From Laguncularia racemosa (taxonomy: Eukaryota; Streptophyta; Magnoliopsida; Myrtales; Combretaceae), in contig JBBMOL010000022.1 of NCBI GenBank assembly GCA_037954665.1, positions 7,378,001 through 7,442,000 of the forward strand: 64,000 nt of DNA, given 5' to 3'. The notes beneath the pieces are model-generated. The model ran no database searches. It was not told where the DNA came from and saw nothing but the letters and a program-made list of their open reading frames with translations. A program made the position numbers and the translations under genes. Of the stretch, positions 45,040 to 56,712 are shown piece after piece (positions within the stretch are counted from its first letter, which is position 1; every line of letters starts with the position of its first letter).

Positions 45040-46720
45040 ACTTCGATTTCTATCTCAAATTAATTAATTGTGGCTATATCAGGTGTCTAAATAGGGATAG
45101 AGGATGAACTTATAATCTTATAAAATTTAAACTAATTTAAAATTTTATTTATGAATTATAACAAATAGATGAATTAGTATAAATATGACTTACACCTTGA
45201 TAAGTTGATAAGTACATTCTTATGTGATATATGTATTAAATTTACCTCCAAATAGAGGGTGCATAGAGAATGCGTGCTAACTTCAAAACAATAAAAGGCT
45301 ATTGAAGAAAAGAAAAAGCTTTTTGTAGTTTCATGTTATAGCATTAAACTACTCTTAAGAACTACCGTAGTTAGCATTTCATACAATGAGAGAGTAAAAA
45401 AATAAAATAGAAAAAAAAAATGGCCTAATGGTAGTTGCAAAATAACCATTTTACAGTTTTATTTTATATCATCAAACTAAAAGTTGTACAATATCATTAC
45501 CATTTTTAGTTCTATGCCACATGGCATAACATGAGAGGCCATGACAACATTAAAAAGTTGCATTAAAATATTTTAGATGTTACAACAATTACAAATATTC
45601 AAATGCAAATATCTTTAAAAGGGAAAAGGAAGTGATCGAGATTGCTGAACATAGACCCAATGGCTATCTTTGTCAAGGTGGATAGCAATCCTCCTATGGT
45701 GGTGGAATTATTATAATTATAGCTATAACTAGTTAAAGTTGAGATAATACAATATTAAGTTTGAATTCAAGTTCCACTCATTATTCAATTAAGTTTCATG
45801 CTCAATTGAATTTAAAGTTTAAATTCATGCTTGACATAAAGTGGCATCCAAAAAGCTCAATCACTAACTAGATTCAATTTGTTTAGGCATCGCTTATCTA
45901 AAAAATGCTTTTTTCCTAAATTAATTAACATTAATATCCTAACTTAACTCAAACTTCGCTGACATATAAATTGAACTCAAGCTTGATTAAACTTGTGATT
46001 GGTTAAGATAAATATTATGAGCCTTGACCTTGACCCATTATACTATTTCAAAAACCTAATCCCTAGTACATTTGAAAATTGAGTTGAAGTAGCTAACTAA
46101 TAGGTTAGCTTATTTATGGCCCTAGATGGAATAAACATGGGTCATTACTAATAAGTACCTTGTAAGCACTTGAAATAAATAAGACAAGTTTATAAATATA
46201 CTAACAATACATGTGAAATTGTCTAGTTCCTAAAATCTTTCTTTATAGAACATATAAATTGAACTTTCCATATTTAGTTTTTATTGAGGACCCTTAGAAA
46301 CATTCAATATTGAAACTGTCTAAATATTTGCTATACTTGGATTTTGAAGATCTAATGTTACATTTGGTTTATTGAAATGTAATGATAATTCCTCTAGTAT
46401 TATTTTATTTTATGATATGAGCATTTTTGGAATAAAAATTACATTCTGCTAGGAATAGACATTTCTTTGATATGGGGAAGGAATCAAAATTCATTATCTA
46501 TTCCACATTCAACATTACATGGAGTAGATATTGCAAACACCCTATGTTTGTTTCAAAAAAAAATCTATAAAATAATAATAAATAATAAAAAATAATAACA
46601 ATAATAATAATGATAAAATACATTTGGGTTTCTAAATTAAATTTTTAAATCTCAAAATAAAAAAAAAATTAGCAAAAATATTTGGTTAATGTATAATTTG
46701 CATGTGATAATAAACCGAGA
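45040..46720 (+). other. AT-rich DNA without genes
   Basis: This is host sequence contiguous with 19064 before the Tekay-like insertion, carrying its ACTTC duplication at 45040-45044. No ORF or RNA gene is supported. An AAT/ATAA microsatellite lies at about 46560-46620. Confidence 0.5.
46560..46620 (+). repeat. (AAT)n microsatellite
   Basis: Runs of AATAAT and AATAAC are broken by single changes, after a short A run. Confidence 0.7.
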
Positions 46721-46725
46721 AATGG

Positions 46726-46822
46726 GTTGGCTTAGCTGGTCTGTTTATTAGCCTAGTGCGCACAAGGAGGGAGATAAGTTGTGAGTTCAAATTCAGTCTA
46801 AGGCACTTCATGCCATTTTTTT
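46726..46822 (+). mobile_element. tRNA-derived SINE-like fragment
   Basis: TTGGCTTAGCTGGTC (46728-46742) fits the A-box consensus and GAGTTCAAATTCAG (46783-46796) fits a B box. The gap between them is longer than in a tRNA, and no cloverleaf can be drawn. A T-run follows at 46815-46822. A SINE head is more likely than a tRNA gene. Confidence 0.45.
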
Positions 46823-46836
46823 TCTTTCCCCCCCGA

Positions 46837-46852
46837 GCTGCCACGTGGCAGC
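46837..46852. promoter_or_regulatory. 16-bp palindrome with G-box core
   Basis: GCTGCCACGTGGCAGC is a perfect palindrome centred on CACGTG, the plant bZIP/bHLH target. CGATTGG, a CCAAT box on the other strand, follows six bases later. It may be part of the U3 of the Ogre/Tat-like element; no nearby TATA box or ORF confirms a promoter. Confidence 0.4.
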
Positions 46853-46969
46853 ATGCGATTGGCTAACCTTAGCATGCACAAGGTACATGACCATTTTCTC
46901 TAGCAGACTAATGACAATGAAATAATTAAGGTTAAATAATTCACTAAAGTTTTATGAAAGTGAATTACG

Positions 46970-47430
46970 GCCTATTTGATCTCGAATAGCGGGTACAGAG
47001 GTACCCTTATGGGGCAACTCTAAAAAATAAAAAATAATGTTTTCAAATTATTATTAGTATAATCATTTTTTTACGCATTTTCTTTCATGATAAAAAAAAA
47101 GATATCATAAAATAAAAATATAATTTAAATTTTAGAAAGATAAGGTGGTAACTTTAGGGTTTTAATAGGATTGCCCCCGAGTCAATAATCTTTGCCTTTT
47201 ATTTATTTTTTTTTTAAAAAAAGGATTTCATTTACTAGTATTCAAGTTAGAATTAATTTACTCAATTCATTCTAACTCAATAATTTTTCCCAACTCTAGT
47301 TGGGTGGCGACTCTAAATAGATAATAAAAATTCCTAGTTAAAGTTGATGATTTGTATTAAATGAGCATAGAATCTAATGTGAATCGAATTAGGAAAATAA
47401 TACAAATTTTTTAAATAAAACTTGATATGA
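46970..47430 (+). repeat. Probable end of the Ogre/Tat-like 5' LTR
   Basis: Sequence directly before the primer site includes GGGTGGCGACTCTAAAT (47304-47320) and a GCCCCCGAGTC phrase, both familiar from the ends of Tat-group LTRs. The 5' boundary cannot be placed and there is no second LTR in the window for comparison. Confidence 0.4.
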
Positions 47431-47448
47431 TGGCAACTCCACTAGGGA
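47431..47448 (+). other. Ogre/Tat primer binding site
   Basis: TGGCAACTCCACTAGGGA matches the tRNA-Arg-type site used by Ogre/Tat elements (TGGCGACTCCACTGGGGA) with two G-to-A changes. Confidence 0.65.
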
Positions 47449-48001
47449 CCTTTAGTAGGCTAGCCACCTAAGCCTTTTGAAATCATAATTTCTTTTTAAA
47501 TATCTTTAGTTAGCTTTCCTTTTGTAAAATATTGTTTACGTTAATGTTTGTATTTTCTCATGATCCAGGGATTTAATAAAGTTATATTTTTTATTATTAT
47601 TAAGTTTTGATGCATATGATTGTGTAATTAGACGCGATCAGACTCAAGCTGTTTAGGACCCTAGGCTAGGGAGCCATTATGTAAGTTCCAAGTGAAGTGA
47701 ACTAATCACTGCTCGGGACCAATTAGGCTACCCCACCCAATGCTTCGATATGGCTCGAGATTTATTTTTTCGAAAATGTAGGAGGCCATAAAGCTTAGAA
47801 ACCTTTAGAACCCACCTTTATGCATACATGAAATCATGGACCAGTAAATAATTAACGATGTAATATCTTTCTCCTTTTATACACTTTGGAGTTTGGATGC
47901 AATTTCCCTTTTTGTAAACATTTCTTGTAAAAGAATTATTATTGTGTTTTGTAAGATATTTGTTTGTAATTGGAAATTTTTATTTATTATAATTCTACTA
48001 G
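47449..48001 (+). other. Ogre/Tat leader
   Basis: Untranslated sequence of about 550 bp before ORF1. No coding signal is seen. Confidence 0.5.
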
Positions 48002-49531
48002 ATGGCTAACATTGTAATTGACAGCCTTCTTCGCAAAAAGATTCATATTTGTAAACCTCTAGATCCTAAGCTGGTACTGGACCATTGGCTCACCCTATAC
48101 AGTCTTGAAGAGTAGACCTTCATCCAGAGCAAAATAGAGCTCATCCTTTCGTTGATGAAAATTGATGTCAACCTACCTTTGATTCAAGTCGTATTACACT
48201 TTTAGGAAATCGAGCCCATAGCTTTCTTTACTGGGCCACACAAGATCACCCCAACCATAGAAGAGTATACTCAGCTTCTCCAAGCCCCTCCTCTTTTTAA
48301 TGGGGTATATGTGCCAGATTCAAAGGCTGGACTAACCAGCATATTTAGCAAACTTCTGGGAATTTGTAGAGTAGTGATTAACCAAGCATTGGAAAATAAT
48401 AATGGATATTGTCTTCAAATGGATGAATTAGAAGCTTAGTTTGTAGCACAATGAGATGATGGTAGCAAGAAGGATATCTTATGCGAGGACCCTAAAAATT
48501 ATAGACAAAGATAGTTTTATGCTTTCATCTCAACAGCATTTGCAACTATCCTTTTTCCTACTAAGATCTTCCACATTCATTATAAGGTTACAGAACTGGT
48601 ATTCTAATTCTTAGAAGGGAAGTCTTACATCCTAGCCCTATTACTTGAGCAAATCCAAAATCTAAATTTCATAAAGAAGAAGGGTCATGGAATCCTCTAC
48701 TCAAACATTAACCTTATTTTGATCCGGTTTGTGAGTCATCTTAAATGTTTTAGACTAAACATGGTTAAGAAATCATTAGCCCAACAGGTGGACCTCATAG
48801 ATTCATGTGCGGAAAGGATGAAGCTACTAAACGATCTTTCCAGCCATAATTGGGTGGAAGTTCTCAAGGGTTTTAGTGCTAAAGATATTATGTAGACTAC
48901 TAGATGGAGTTGTTGCAGTAATGTTATTCTAGTGTATAGAAATTTTCAAGTCGTTCCATTAATTGGGCTTAATTAGTGCATAGGCTATCATCCAAATTCA
49001 GTGGTCCATCAGTTTGGCACAATCCAAGATATAGTTTATAGGCCATCATTAGAAAGGATCACAATCGAATTTCAAGACCCAAACATAGTAGTAGCTGATA
49101 AGATCACCAAGTTAGTAGTAGCTAATAAGATCACCAAGTTAGTAAAGGTAAGGGTCCTATAGGAAACCCGAATTGAAAGTCCTAATGTAGACCTCAGAGA
49201 ATTAGATAGTGAAGTAAGAAAACACCGAGCTACCAGGGATTTTGTCATCAACCAATTATACAAGACATGGGAAAGGATGTACCATGCTCCTGATGTCACT
49301 CAGCCTGTGCCAGTCAACCCGAGCCCAAAAATGAAAACCTACGTGGAACAGGTAAAGGCTTAGATGGAAGTCTATTTTTAAACCACAGAAAGAAAGAAAG
49401 ACGTGTAGAAGGGTAGATTCATGGAATCTAATCAGAGGAACAAAGCACTTGAAGCCTAGCTAAAGAAAACCCAGGCAATGGTTAAAGCACTAGAAGCCGG
49501 CAGCGACACTGAGAAGAAAAAGAGCAAGTGA
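48002..49531 (+). pseudogene. Ogre/Tat ORF1 (DUF7745-like)
   Basis: One reading frame of 510 codons runs from ATG at 48002 to TGA at 49529-49531 with no frameshift but 13 internal stops, most of them TAG, often where Trp fits (LEE*TF, LEA*FVAQ*DDG, RQR*FYAF). Conserved phrases include LDPKLVLDHWLTLYS, FFTGPHKITPTIEEYTQLL and SCAERMKLL. This is the extra ORF in front of gag in Ogre-type elements. I believe it corresponds to DUF7745, but its function is unknown. A 27-bp in-frame tandem duplication lies at 49088-49141. The C-terminus is charged and probably coiled-coil. Nonsense changes without indels suggest decay by methylcytosine deamination. Confidence 0.75.
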
Positions 49532-49761
49532 ACGCCTACCCAACTAAAGAAGAAGAAGCTTAGAAATTAGGAAATTAGAACATAGCATTTCTTTCTCATG
49601 TTTTCAATAAAAGCATTGAACTCTAAATTTTGCAATATTAATAAAATTTCAATATTATTACATCGTTAATTAAGTGTTGGTTCTTTTGCATCTGTGTGTG
49701 ATACATGCAACATATCCACCCATAAACATACATTTACTAAATAAATGCTTACCAGGTATCA

Positions 49762-52143
49762 AAGATAACTCCTAAACAACTAAACCCTCCGAGGAGTCCA
49801 ATTAACACCCGCTCCAAGACTAAAATGGATAGTAGTGGCAACAACAACGGAAACGACCATGTCAACAGCAGTAACAACAACAACACCGACACCTCCCTTG
49901 ATCTAAGGATCATATCATTAGAACAAATAGTCTAATAATTGATCACGCAAGTCCGTTTCTTGACTAAGAACATTAGCCTCCTCATGCTACCCAGCCTACT
50001 TAAGAGGAACATTTAGGGGCTCAAAAAGGAAAGGCGGTAGATACCCAACCATCAGAATACAAGGAAATCAACTCCCGACTAAATCCTACATTTAAGCATG
50101 AACCAAAACAACGATTAACATGGGTCCAACTTTGAATGACATAAAGAGGGAAATGGAAGATAGACAAAAAGAAATAGAGAAGAAACTCTTCCAGCAGTTG
50201 GCTGACAAGATGAAGACTTTGGAAGGTCCTGACAGTTTTGATTAAACCAGCATCATAGACCTATCAGTATATGGGGTAGATGCTTATCTAGAGAAATTCA
50301 AGGTATCAGAATTTGAGAAATATATTGGTACTAGTTGTCCTAAGATGCACATAAGGCTATATGTGCGAAAAATAAGTAAATACGCACAATATGACCAGCT
50401 TATGGTCCAAACCTTCTAGGACAGCCTCATAGGCCTTACTCTCATATGGTATGAATAATTAGATCTAAACCAAGTCAACATATGGGATAAATTAGCCTAT
50501 GCATTTTATGAGCAATATAAATTCAACATCGAAGTCGCCCCTTCATAGTTAGATTTAGGGAGCCTTCAGAAGAGGCACAATGAATCTTTCAAAGAACATG
50601 CCCAGCATTGGAGGGCTCAAGCCGCCAGGGTTTACACTTCAATCTCAGAGAAGGAGTTAACTTTCATATTCATTAATACATTGGAGAAGACTTATTTCAC
50701 ACTTCTAGTGGGACAGACGTCATCCAGTTTTGCAGAATTAGTGGCGGCAGGATGTAGGATAGAGAATGCCATTACATCCGGAAAACTCTAAACTATCGAC
50801 TCTTTAAGAATCACATCATCCCTAAGACCTATGGGGAATAATAAAGTTAAAGAGGCCACGGTCGGTATGGTTAACTCAAGCAAGAGTGGAAGATTGGGGT
50901 CTCACATGACTTTTTAGACAATGAACACCCTAATCTAACAATCACCCGTGAACTAGACCCAAGTTACATGAGCTCCAAGACAATTTACTCCAATACCGAT
51001 CCCGCTTAGCCAAGTTTTCACTTAGTTGTGAATAGATAATATGATCAACTCTGAGATCCCCAACGACCAATACAAGCCAAGGAGTTTCAACCCCAGCCTC
51101 AAATGTGAATATCATATGGGGTAGGAAGGACACTCTACTGAAAAGTGTTGGAGACTCTAGAACAAAATCTAAGATTTAATCAATGCAGGAATAGTACAGT
51201 TGGATTTCATCAATGCACCAACATCAAATGTCAACAACAATCTGCTACCCAATCATAAGCCTACAATCAACATGATCACATCTGAAAGGCCAGAACCTAG
51301 ACCAAAAGAGCCCTTTACCCCAGCAAAACAAGCAATGCAATGAGCAGGCCATTTAGCTTACAAAACTTCAGATGAGTCCATTATCTACTAAGTAAAGAAT
51401 AAAGCTCCCAAGTCACACGAGAGTCACATATAAAGGGAGTTAAGAAAGAGGTGGTTAGCAGGAGATCCAACAATTGACACTTTGGGAGGGTCATTCGGAA
51501 AGTTTGAATATCTAGTAAATTATTCGTTCACACCAACGGTTTATAGGTCGTCTACCGGTTAGGGGCCTGAATTCGAAGAGGAAGACAATCAACTAGTGGG
51601 GAAAGATAAGTCCATAAATATGATTAGATCTAGCCTAAAACCAATAGTTATAAAATGTTACGAGGAATAAGAAGCAGAGGCAAAAGTCCCAAAGAAAAAG
51701 TATGTGTTCCATGTCCCAATCCCCCTAGAGAGATATAAGGCAGCACCACTTGACTATCAAGCTGTTAATCAGAAAAAATCTTTAATTATAGGGGGGATCA
51801 CCCGCTTAGGGATAATTTACGATCTTAAAAATAAAGTCTTCGTTGAGGAGCCTTCCACTGAGGTAGAAATGGAAAAGGAAGAGGGATTCCCTACGTTCAG
51901 AAAAATGATTAAATCAAGTGAGTATAAGGTCATGGAGCAGCTCACTAAAATCTCGGCCCAAATATCACTCATGGGCCTTCTCATGTCATCTTAACCCCAT
52001 CAAGAGGCGCTCTTCAAAGTGCTTAAACAAGTCAAGGTGCTAAAGGGAATCGCAACAACAAAATTAAATCACGTCGCAGACTCGATCTTTACTATGGATC
52101 AGATATCCTTCTCACTTAAGGAATTAGGAGAAGATGGTAACTA
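49762..52143 (+). pseudogene. Ogre/Tat gag
   Basis: An Asn-rich N-terminal part (49762-50035) is one frame off the rest. From ATG 50120 the frame stays constant to 52143 with scattered stops. The capsid domain shows KFKVSEFEKYIG, WDKLAYAFYEQYKFN, SFKEHAQHWRAQAARV and FAELVAAGCRIE. CEYHMG, then a stop at a Gly or Ala position, then GHSTEKCW, is the zinc-binding motif typical of this group. Segment 51704-51991 is open and encodes a pre-protease linker (FHVPIPLERYKAAPLDYQ). Confidence 0.8.
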
Positions 52144-52146
52144 ACA

Positions 52147-52795
52147 CACCAACCACTTTTCATAGTCGTAAAATGCAATGATGCAATAGTATCCCAGGTC
52201 CTCATAGACAACGGGTCTTCTCTTAATGTATGCCCTTTATTTACCCTCGACTTACTAGGAGTTGATATGAGCAACATTAAATCAAGCTCAACGGTAGTTT
52301 GGGCCTTTGATGGTTCTAAGAGGGAAATCATGGGAGGAATTGACCTATCGATAGAGATTGGCCTACAGATTTTTAATATCTCATTCTAAGTCCTTAACAT
52401 CCCAAGATCCTTTAATCTACTGCTAGGGAGACTATGGATACACATAGTAGGAGCCATACCTTTAAGCCTACACCAAAAGGTCAAATTCATAGCAAACGGC
52501 TAAATAATCACCATCCTAAGTGAGTAAGACTATGCCATCTACAAGGAAACGGCTATACCTTACATTAGGGAGGACAACCCTGAAAACTTAAGACTCCAAA
52601 TAGTCGATGAACTATGCATGGTCATTAATGAAGAGACGAGTAAAGTGAGGCACCGATTCAAGGAAGGTCAGCAAGGGACATTTGGGTTAGGGTATGTCCC
52701 TACTCTGAGAGAAGAGATACAAGCAAGGTACATTAAAGGTAGAAAGGGAGAGAGACTATATGATACCTGGATGAATTTTCCACCCCTCCGATAGA
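52147..52795 (+). pseudogene. Ogre/Tat protease
   Basis: In a frame shifted relative to gag: PLFIVVKCND, LIDNGSSLNVCPL (catalytic Asp codon at 52207-52209) and NLLLGRLWIH. A tail resembling the pro-RT linker (GYVPTLREEIQARY) follows up to a stop near 52795. Stops include TAA at about 52387 and TAA/TAA near 52502-52530. Confidence 0.78.
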
Positions 52796-53096
52796 TTTTT
52801 TCTTGATCAATTAACACTTAAGAGCTAGGAACAATCCAAGCCAGCTTCAACAACAAAGACTCATTGATAGAGACTTCTGCTCCTCGCATCTCCAGTCCAT
52901 CTTCAACTCTTAATAATTGGTTTTCCTATCCCTTGAATAACACTAGGCCTGCTTGAGAATAGGGAGCAATCATAATTAAAATTTTTTGTGTTTACTTCCA
53001 TCATTGTTTAATAAAACTCTTCGATAATATCGAGTAATAAAATTACAAGTCATTTCTTTCCTTTACTTATATACTTTCACCTCACTTTCCCCATAG
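52796..53096 (+). other. Pro-RT spacer, possible Ogre intron
   Basis: AT-rich sequence with stops in all frames, ending in a pyrimidine-rich run and CCCCATAG before the RT frame opens (ATCCAATACTC). Ogre elements have an intron between protease and RT, and this end looks like a splice acceptor. No clear donor is left. Confidence 0.4.
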
Positions 53097-54790
53097 ATCC
53101 AATACTCTTGATGAACGCCAAGGATATCTCGCACATGTAAATAATGAAAATATTGATATCATTTTCAACACTACTGAGTCCGTTATTGAAAGTGATATTA
53201 ATGACCACGAAGAAGTATCAGAGAGTTAGCAAAAATATGAATAAGGTAGAGTTTTGATTGATGAGCCAATGGAGATAGTTAATCTAGGAACCAATGAAGA
53301 GCCCAAAAGCCTTAAAATTGGAGGTAATTTAAGTGATGAGCAAAAGCGTGAAATAACTAAGTTGTCAACTAAATGTGTAGATGTGTTTACCTAGTCGTAT
53401 GGTGACATGCCAAGACTTGACCAATCAATAATAGTTCACAAGCTACCTATAAGAGAAGATGTCAAACCTAAAAAAAAAAAAAAAAGGAAAGTTAAGAAGA
53501 TTTAGGCCTGACATCTTACTAAAGTATAAAGAGGAGGTCAAGAAGCTATTAGAAGTCAGGTTTATCGAAGTATCAGACTATCCAAAATGGGTAGCAAACA
53601 TAGTCCTTATTTTAAAGAAAAACGGAAAAGTATGAGTATGCGTGGATTTCCAGGATTTGAACCAAGCTACTCCTAAAGACAAATTCCCTCTACCTCACAT
53701 AGATGTCTTAGTAGACAATACCACAGGAAGTCATCTCTTCTCATTTATGGATAGCTTCTCGAGATATAATCAAATAAAAATGGAAAAAAGAAGACAAAAC
53801 CAAAATGACCTTTATCACAACTTAAGGTACCTTCTGTTATAAAGTCATGCGTTTCGATTTAAAGAATGCTAGAACAACATATCAAAGAGCAATGGTCACA
53901 ATACTTCATGACATGATGCATTGAGAAGTCGACGTATATGTTAATGGCATGATAGCTAAATCCAAAAAAGGAGAAAGCTATGAGGTAGTCTTAAGAAAAT
54001 TATTTAAACAATTAAGAAAGTTTTAGTAGAAATTAAATCCAGAGAAATGTACTTTTGGGGTCACATCTAGTAAGCTGTTGAGGTTTATTGTAAGCCGAGA
54101 AGGTATTAAAATTGACCCTGATAAAGTAAAGGCCATACTAAAAATGCCTTCTCTACGTACTATCAAGGAGGTAAGAGGTTTGTTAGGAAGGTTGAATTAC
54201 ATAGCTCGGTTCATCTCACAACTCATGGATAAGTGTCGTCCACTATTTCATCTACTAAAAATGTCCACTATTTTGTCTACTAAAAAAGAACGCTATAGTA
54301 GAATGGGACGATGAATACGAAGAGGCATTCAAGAAGATCAAGGAGTATCATAGGAACCCTCCAATTCTGATAGTCCCAAAACCAAGAAAACCTTTATTCT
54401 TATACCTCACAATACTTTATGAGTCAATGGGGTGTATACTGGGACAAAAAGATGAAAGAGGAAGGGAACAGTCCATATACTATTTGAGTAAAAAATTCAC
54501 GGAAGAGGAGCAAAAGTATTCCAAAATAGAAAGGACCTACTGCGCATTGGTTTAGGTCATGCATCGATTAAGATAGTACACTCTCTATTATCCTATTAAA
54601 CTATTAACAAAACATGATCTCCTGAAATATTTAGCGGAGAACCTGTTTTGTTGGGAAGAATCTCCAAATGACAGATGCTCCCATTAGAATTTGACGTCAC
54701 ATACGTAAATCAAAATTCAATGAAAGGTAGACATTAGCAAATCAATTGGTAGAGTACCCAATCAAAGGAGATTCCCAAGAATCACAGGCC
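53097..54790 (+). pseudogene. Ogre/Tat reverse transcriptase and RNase H
   Basis: Readable in several frames: DMPRLDQSIIVHKLP, DYPKWVANIVLILKKNGKV, VDFQDLNQATPKDKFPLPHI (53642 on), FSFMDSF, KVMRFDLKNARTTYQRAM and then YVNGMIAKSK at 53937-53966, where relatives have YVDDMIAKS. Both catalytic Asp are gone (AAT and GGC at 53943-53948). The next region has CTFGVTSSKLLRFIVS and RGLLGRLNYIARF. The first RNase H follows (54290-54640: EWDDEYEEAFKKIK, IYYLSKKFTEEEQKYS). Frameshifts near 53810-53850 and 54010-54290 and many TAG codons are present. Confidence 0.8.
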
Positions 54791-54814
54791 TAATTCCCAT
54801 ATGAAAATATACTA

Positions 54815-55033
54815 ATGGCAAAGGGTGAGTTAAAAAAAGAATCCAAGATAAAAAAGGATCCTAAATGGAATATGTATTTTGATGGAGGTGCCAATGTGTT
54901 TGGATGTGGAATTGGGGCAGTGTTGATATCACTAGAAGAAATGTGGTTCCCTTTAGCAATGAGACTCACATTTCCATATACTAATAATATTGCAGAGTAT
55001 GAAGCATGCATCCTCGATCTCAAAATGGCCTAC
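54815..55033 (+). pseudogene. Second (archaeal-type) RNase H, first part
   Basis: WNMYFDGGANVFGCGIGAVL and NNIAEYEACILDLKMAY are the Asp and Glu motifs of the additional RNase H of Tat/Ogre elements. The domain is cut by the Athila-like insertion at 55034 and continues at 61984. Confidence 0.82.
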
Positions 55034-55430
55034 TGATAGAGCCATTTTATACTCAATCTTTATAGTATAAATTGTGTTAAATTATTATTGATTTTATAGA
55101 AATCATAAGGAAATGGTACTTTAATTCTATCATCGTGATAAATCAGGTTAAATGGAGTCAAGGATGCTAATTCAAGTATTTTAGAGAAGCCATCTACAAC
55201 TTGGATCAAGACAAGGAATTACACCACCGGAGGAAGCACAGTTTGCGGCACGGCCAAGGTTCAAACCGTGTTACACACTGGACAAGAAGGCGAAAATGAG
55301 GACTTTCAACAGAGAGAGACACGGCTTAAGACACGGCCGTGGTGGAAGCCGTAGGAGAAACCGTGCTTGGAGCCGCGGTGGAAGATAGACGTGCCAAGGA
55401 GAAGAAAGTGTGGAACATCAACCAGATGAA

Positions 55431-55640
55431 GGCACGGCTTGAAATCTAGCCGTAGGTGTAACCGTGGTACACACTGGACACGGATGAAGACTTGAAGATT
55501 ATGCACAGATGAAGGCACGGCTTGAAATCTGGCCGTGTGTGTAACCGTGGTCCACACTGGGCGCGGATGAAGACTTGAAGAATATACACAGAGGATGGCA
55601 CGGCTTGATCCACGGCCGTGTGTTGGGGCGTGCCAGGCAA
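55431..55640 (+). repeat. 83-bp tandem repeat with CACGGC/GCCGTG pairs
   Basis: About two and a half units, each with CACGGC facing GCCGTG 13-15 bases apart, then ACCGTGGT and GGATGAAGACTTGA. The copy in the 3' LTR (60753-60962) has the same period. Confidence 0.8.
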
Positions 55641-55729
55641 ACGAATCTTCACTTCTCGAAATCTACTTGGAAAAGGAAAGATATTTTCGTATCTTGCTAG
55701 CAAAAGATCACATGCCATCTCCCTAACAA

Positions 55730-55737
55730 TATAAATA
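55730..55737 (+). promoter_or_regulatory. LTR TATA box
   Basis: TATAAATA in the same context (AACAATATAAATAG) as the related LTR at 3795-3802. Confidence 0.6.
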
Positions 55738-56666
55738 GAACCAACCCTAGAGGGTTAGGACAACTTTTGATCTTGGAATCTTGGATCTTGAAGAAGGAAA
55801 CGCGGAGGCAGAGAAGGCAACCGGGTTCATTATGTTTTTATTTTTATTTTTCGTTTTATTGATGAACATGTGTAGCTAAGCTACTTTTCTAGCCAAAGGG
55901 TCATAGATGTTTAATTCTCCACGAATTGTGAGGTCTAATTGACTTGTATTTATTCTATTCTTTGCTTTCGGGTATTCATATATCTTCTGATCGTTTTGTC
56001 ATTATTATCTTTGTTGATTGGTATGAATAGAGCTCTTCTACTCAATTAGCAAGTTAATATATTGTCAACTAGCACGTCAAATCCGTAATTGTTTGATTGT
56101 TCTAGTCTTAGTGACGCAATAACATGTTTGGTTATAAAAGAGATGATCGAATTCATGTTATGGAGGTATGTGATCATGTTTAAATAGGTAATCTTATAAT
56201 CTACTGGCATGAATTGGTGGTCTCTCTAGATCTTAATGCTATTGATAGATTAAATCCTAAGCGCTTGTCTAGGGTTGTTTAATCAATAAGAGAAATAATT
56301 CAAAGCGCTTGTCTGAGGTTATCGAGGAAGTAAGGAGAGATAGGTTGTTAGAGCTTGTTAATAACCATAACCAGTTTATCTAGAAACAAGAATAGAGAAC
56401 ATTTGCATCAATGATCAATTCCTTGAATTAAACTATCTTGATTCCTTTGGCTAGGCTTTTATTAATATCCGATTTTCTTACCTTGTTTTACTTTATTTTA
56501 ATTCACAAACAAAACTCCCCCATTTTTCTTTTCCCATTTATTCTCCTTGAATAGAAATAAGTTTAACCAATCTCTGTGGATTCGACCCTACTCACCACTA
56601 TATGCAAATCATATAATTGTCTTAGAGTAGGTTTTATTTTTGTTGGATTCAACACCCATCAAATTT

Positions 56667-56684
56667 TGGCGCCGTTGCCGGGGA
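56667..56684 (+). other. Athila primer binding site (tRNA-Asp)
   Basis: TGGCGCCGTTGCCGGGGA is a perfect complement to the plant tRNA-Asp 3' end, five bases after the LTR. This site is characteristic of the Athila group. Confidence 0.92.
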
Positions 56685-56712
56685 TTGGTGTCAAATTTAT
56701 TTGTATTCTTGT

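Larger units (their letters stand above)
55034..56661 (+). repeat. 5' LTR of the deleted Athila-like element
   Basis: It starts TGATAGAGCC and ends ACACCCATCA. A tandem repeat of 83-bp period lies at 55431-55640 (GGCACGGCTTGA at 55431, 55514 and 55597). TATAAATA is at 55730-55737. Confidence 0.93.

Noticed and set aside
46345..46545. MITE candidate (starts near TTACATTTGGTTTATTG, ends near GCAAACACCCTATGTTTG)
   Set aside because: The two ends are not convincing inverted repeats and no target duplication could be placed.
46726..46800. tRNA gene
   Set aside because: A- and B-box-like motifs are present, but the spacing is too long and no acceptor stem or cloverleaf can be formed. A SINE-like head fits better.
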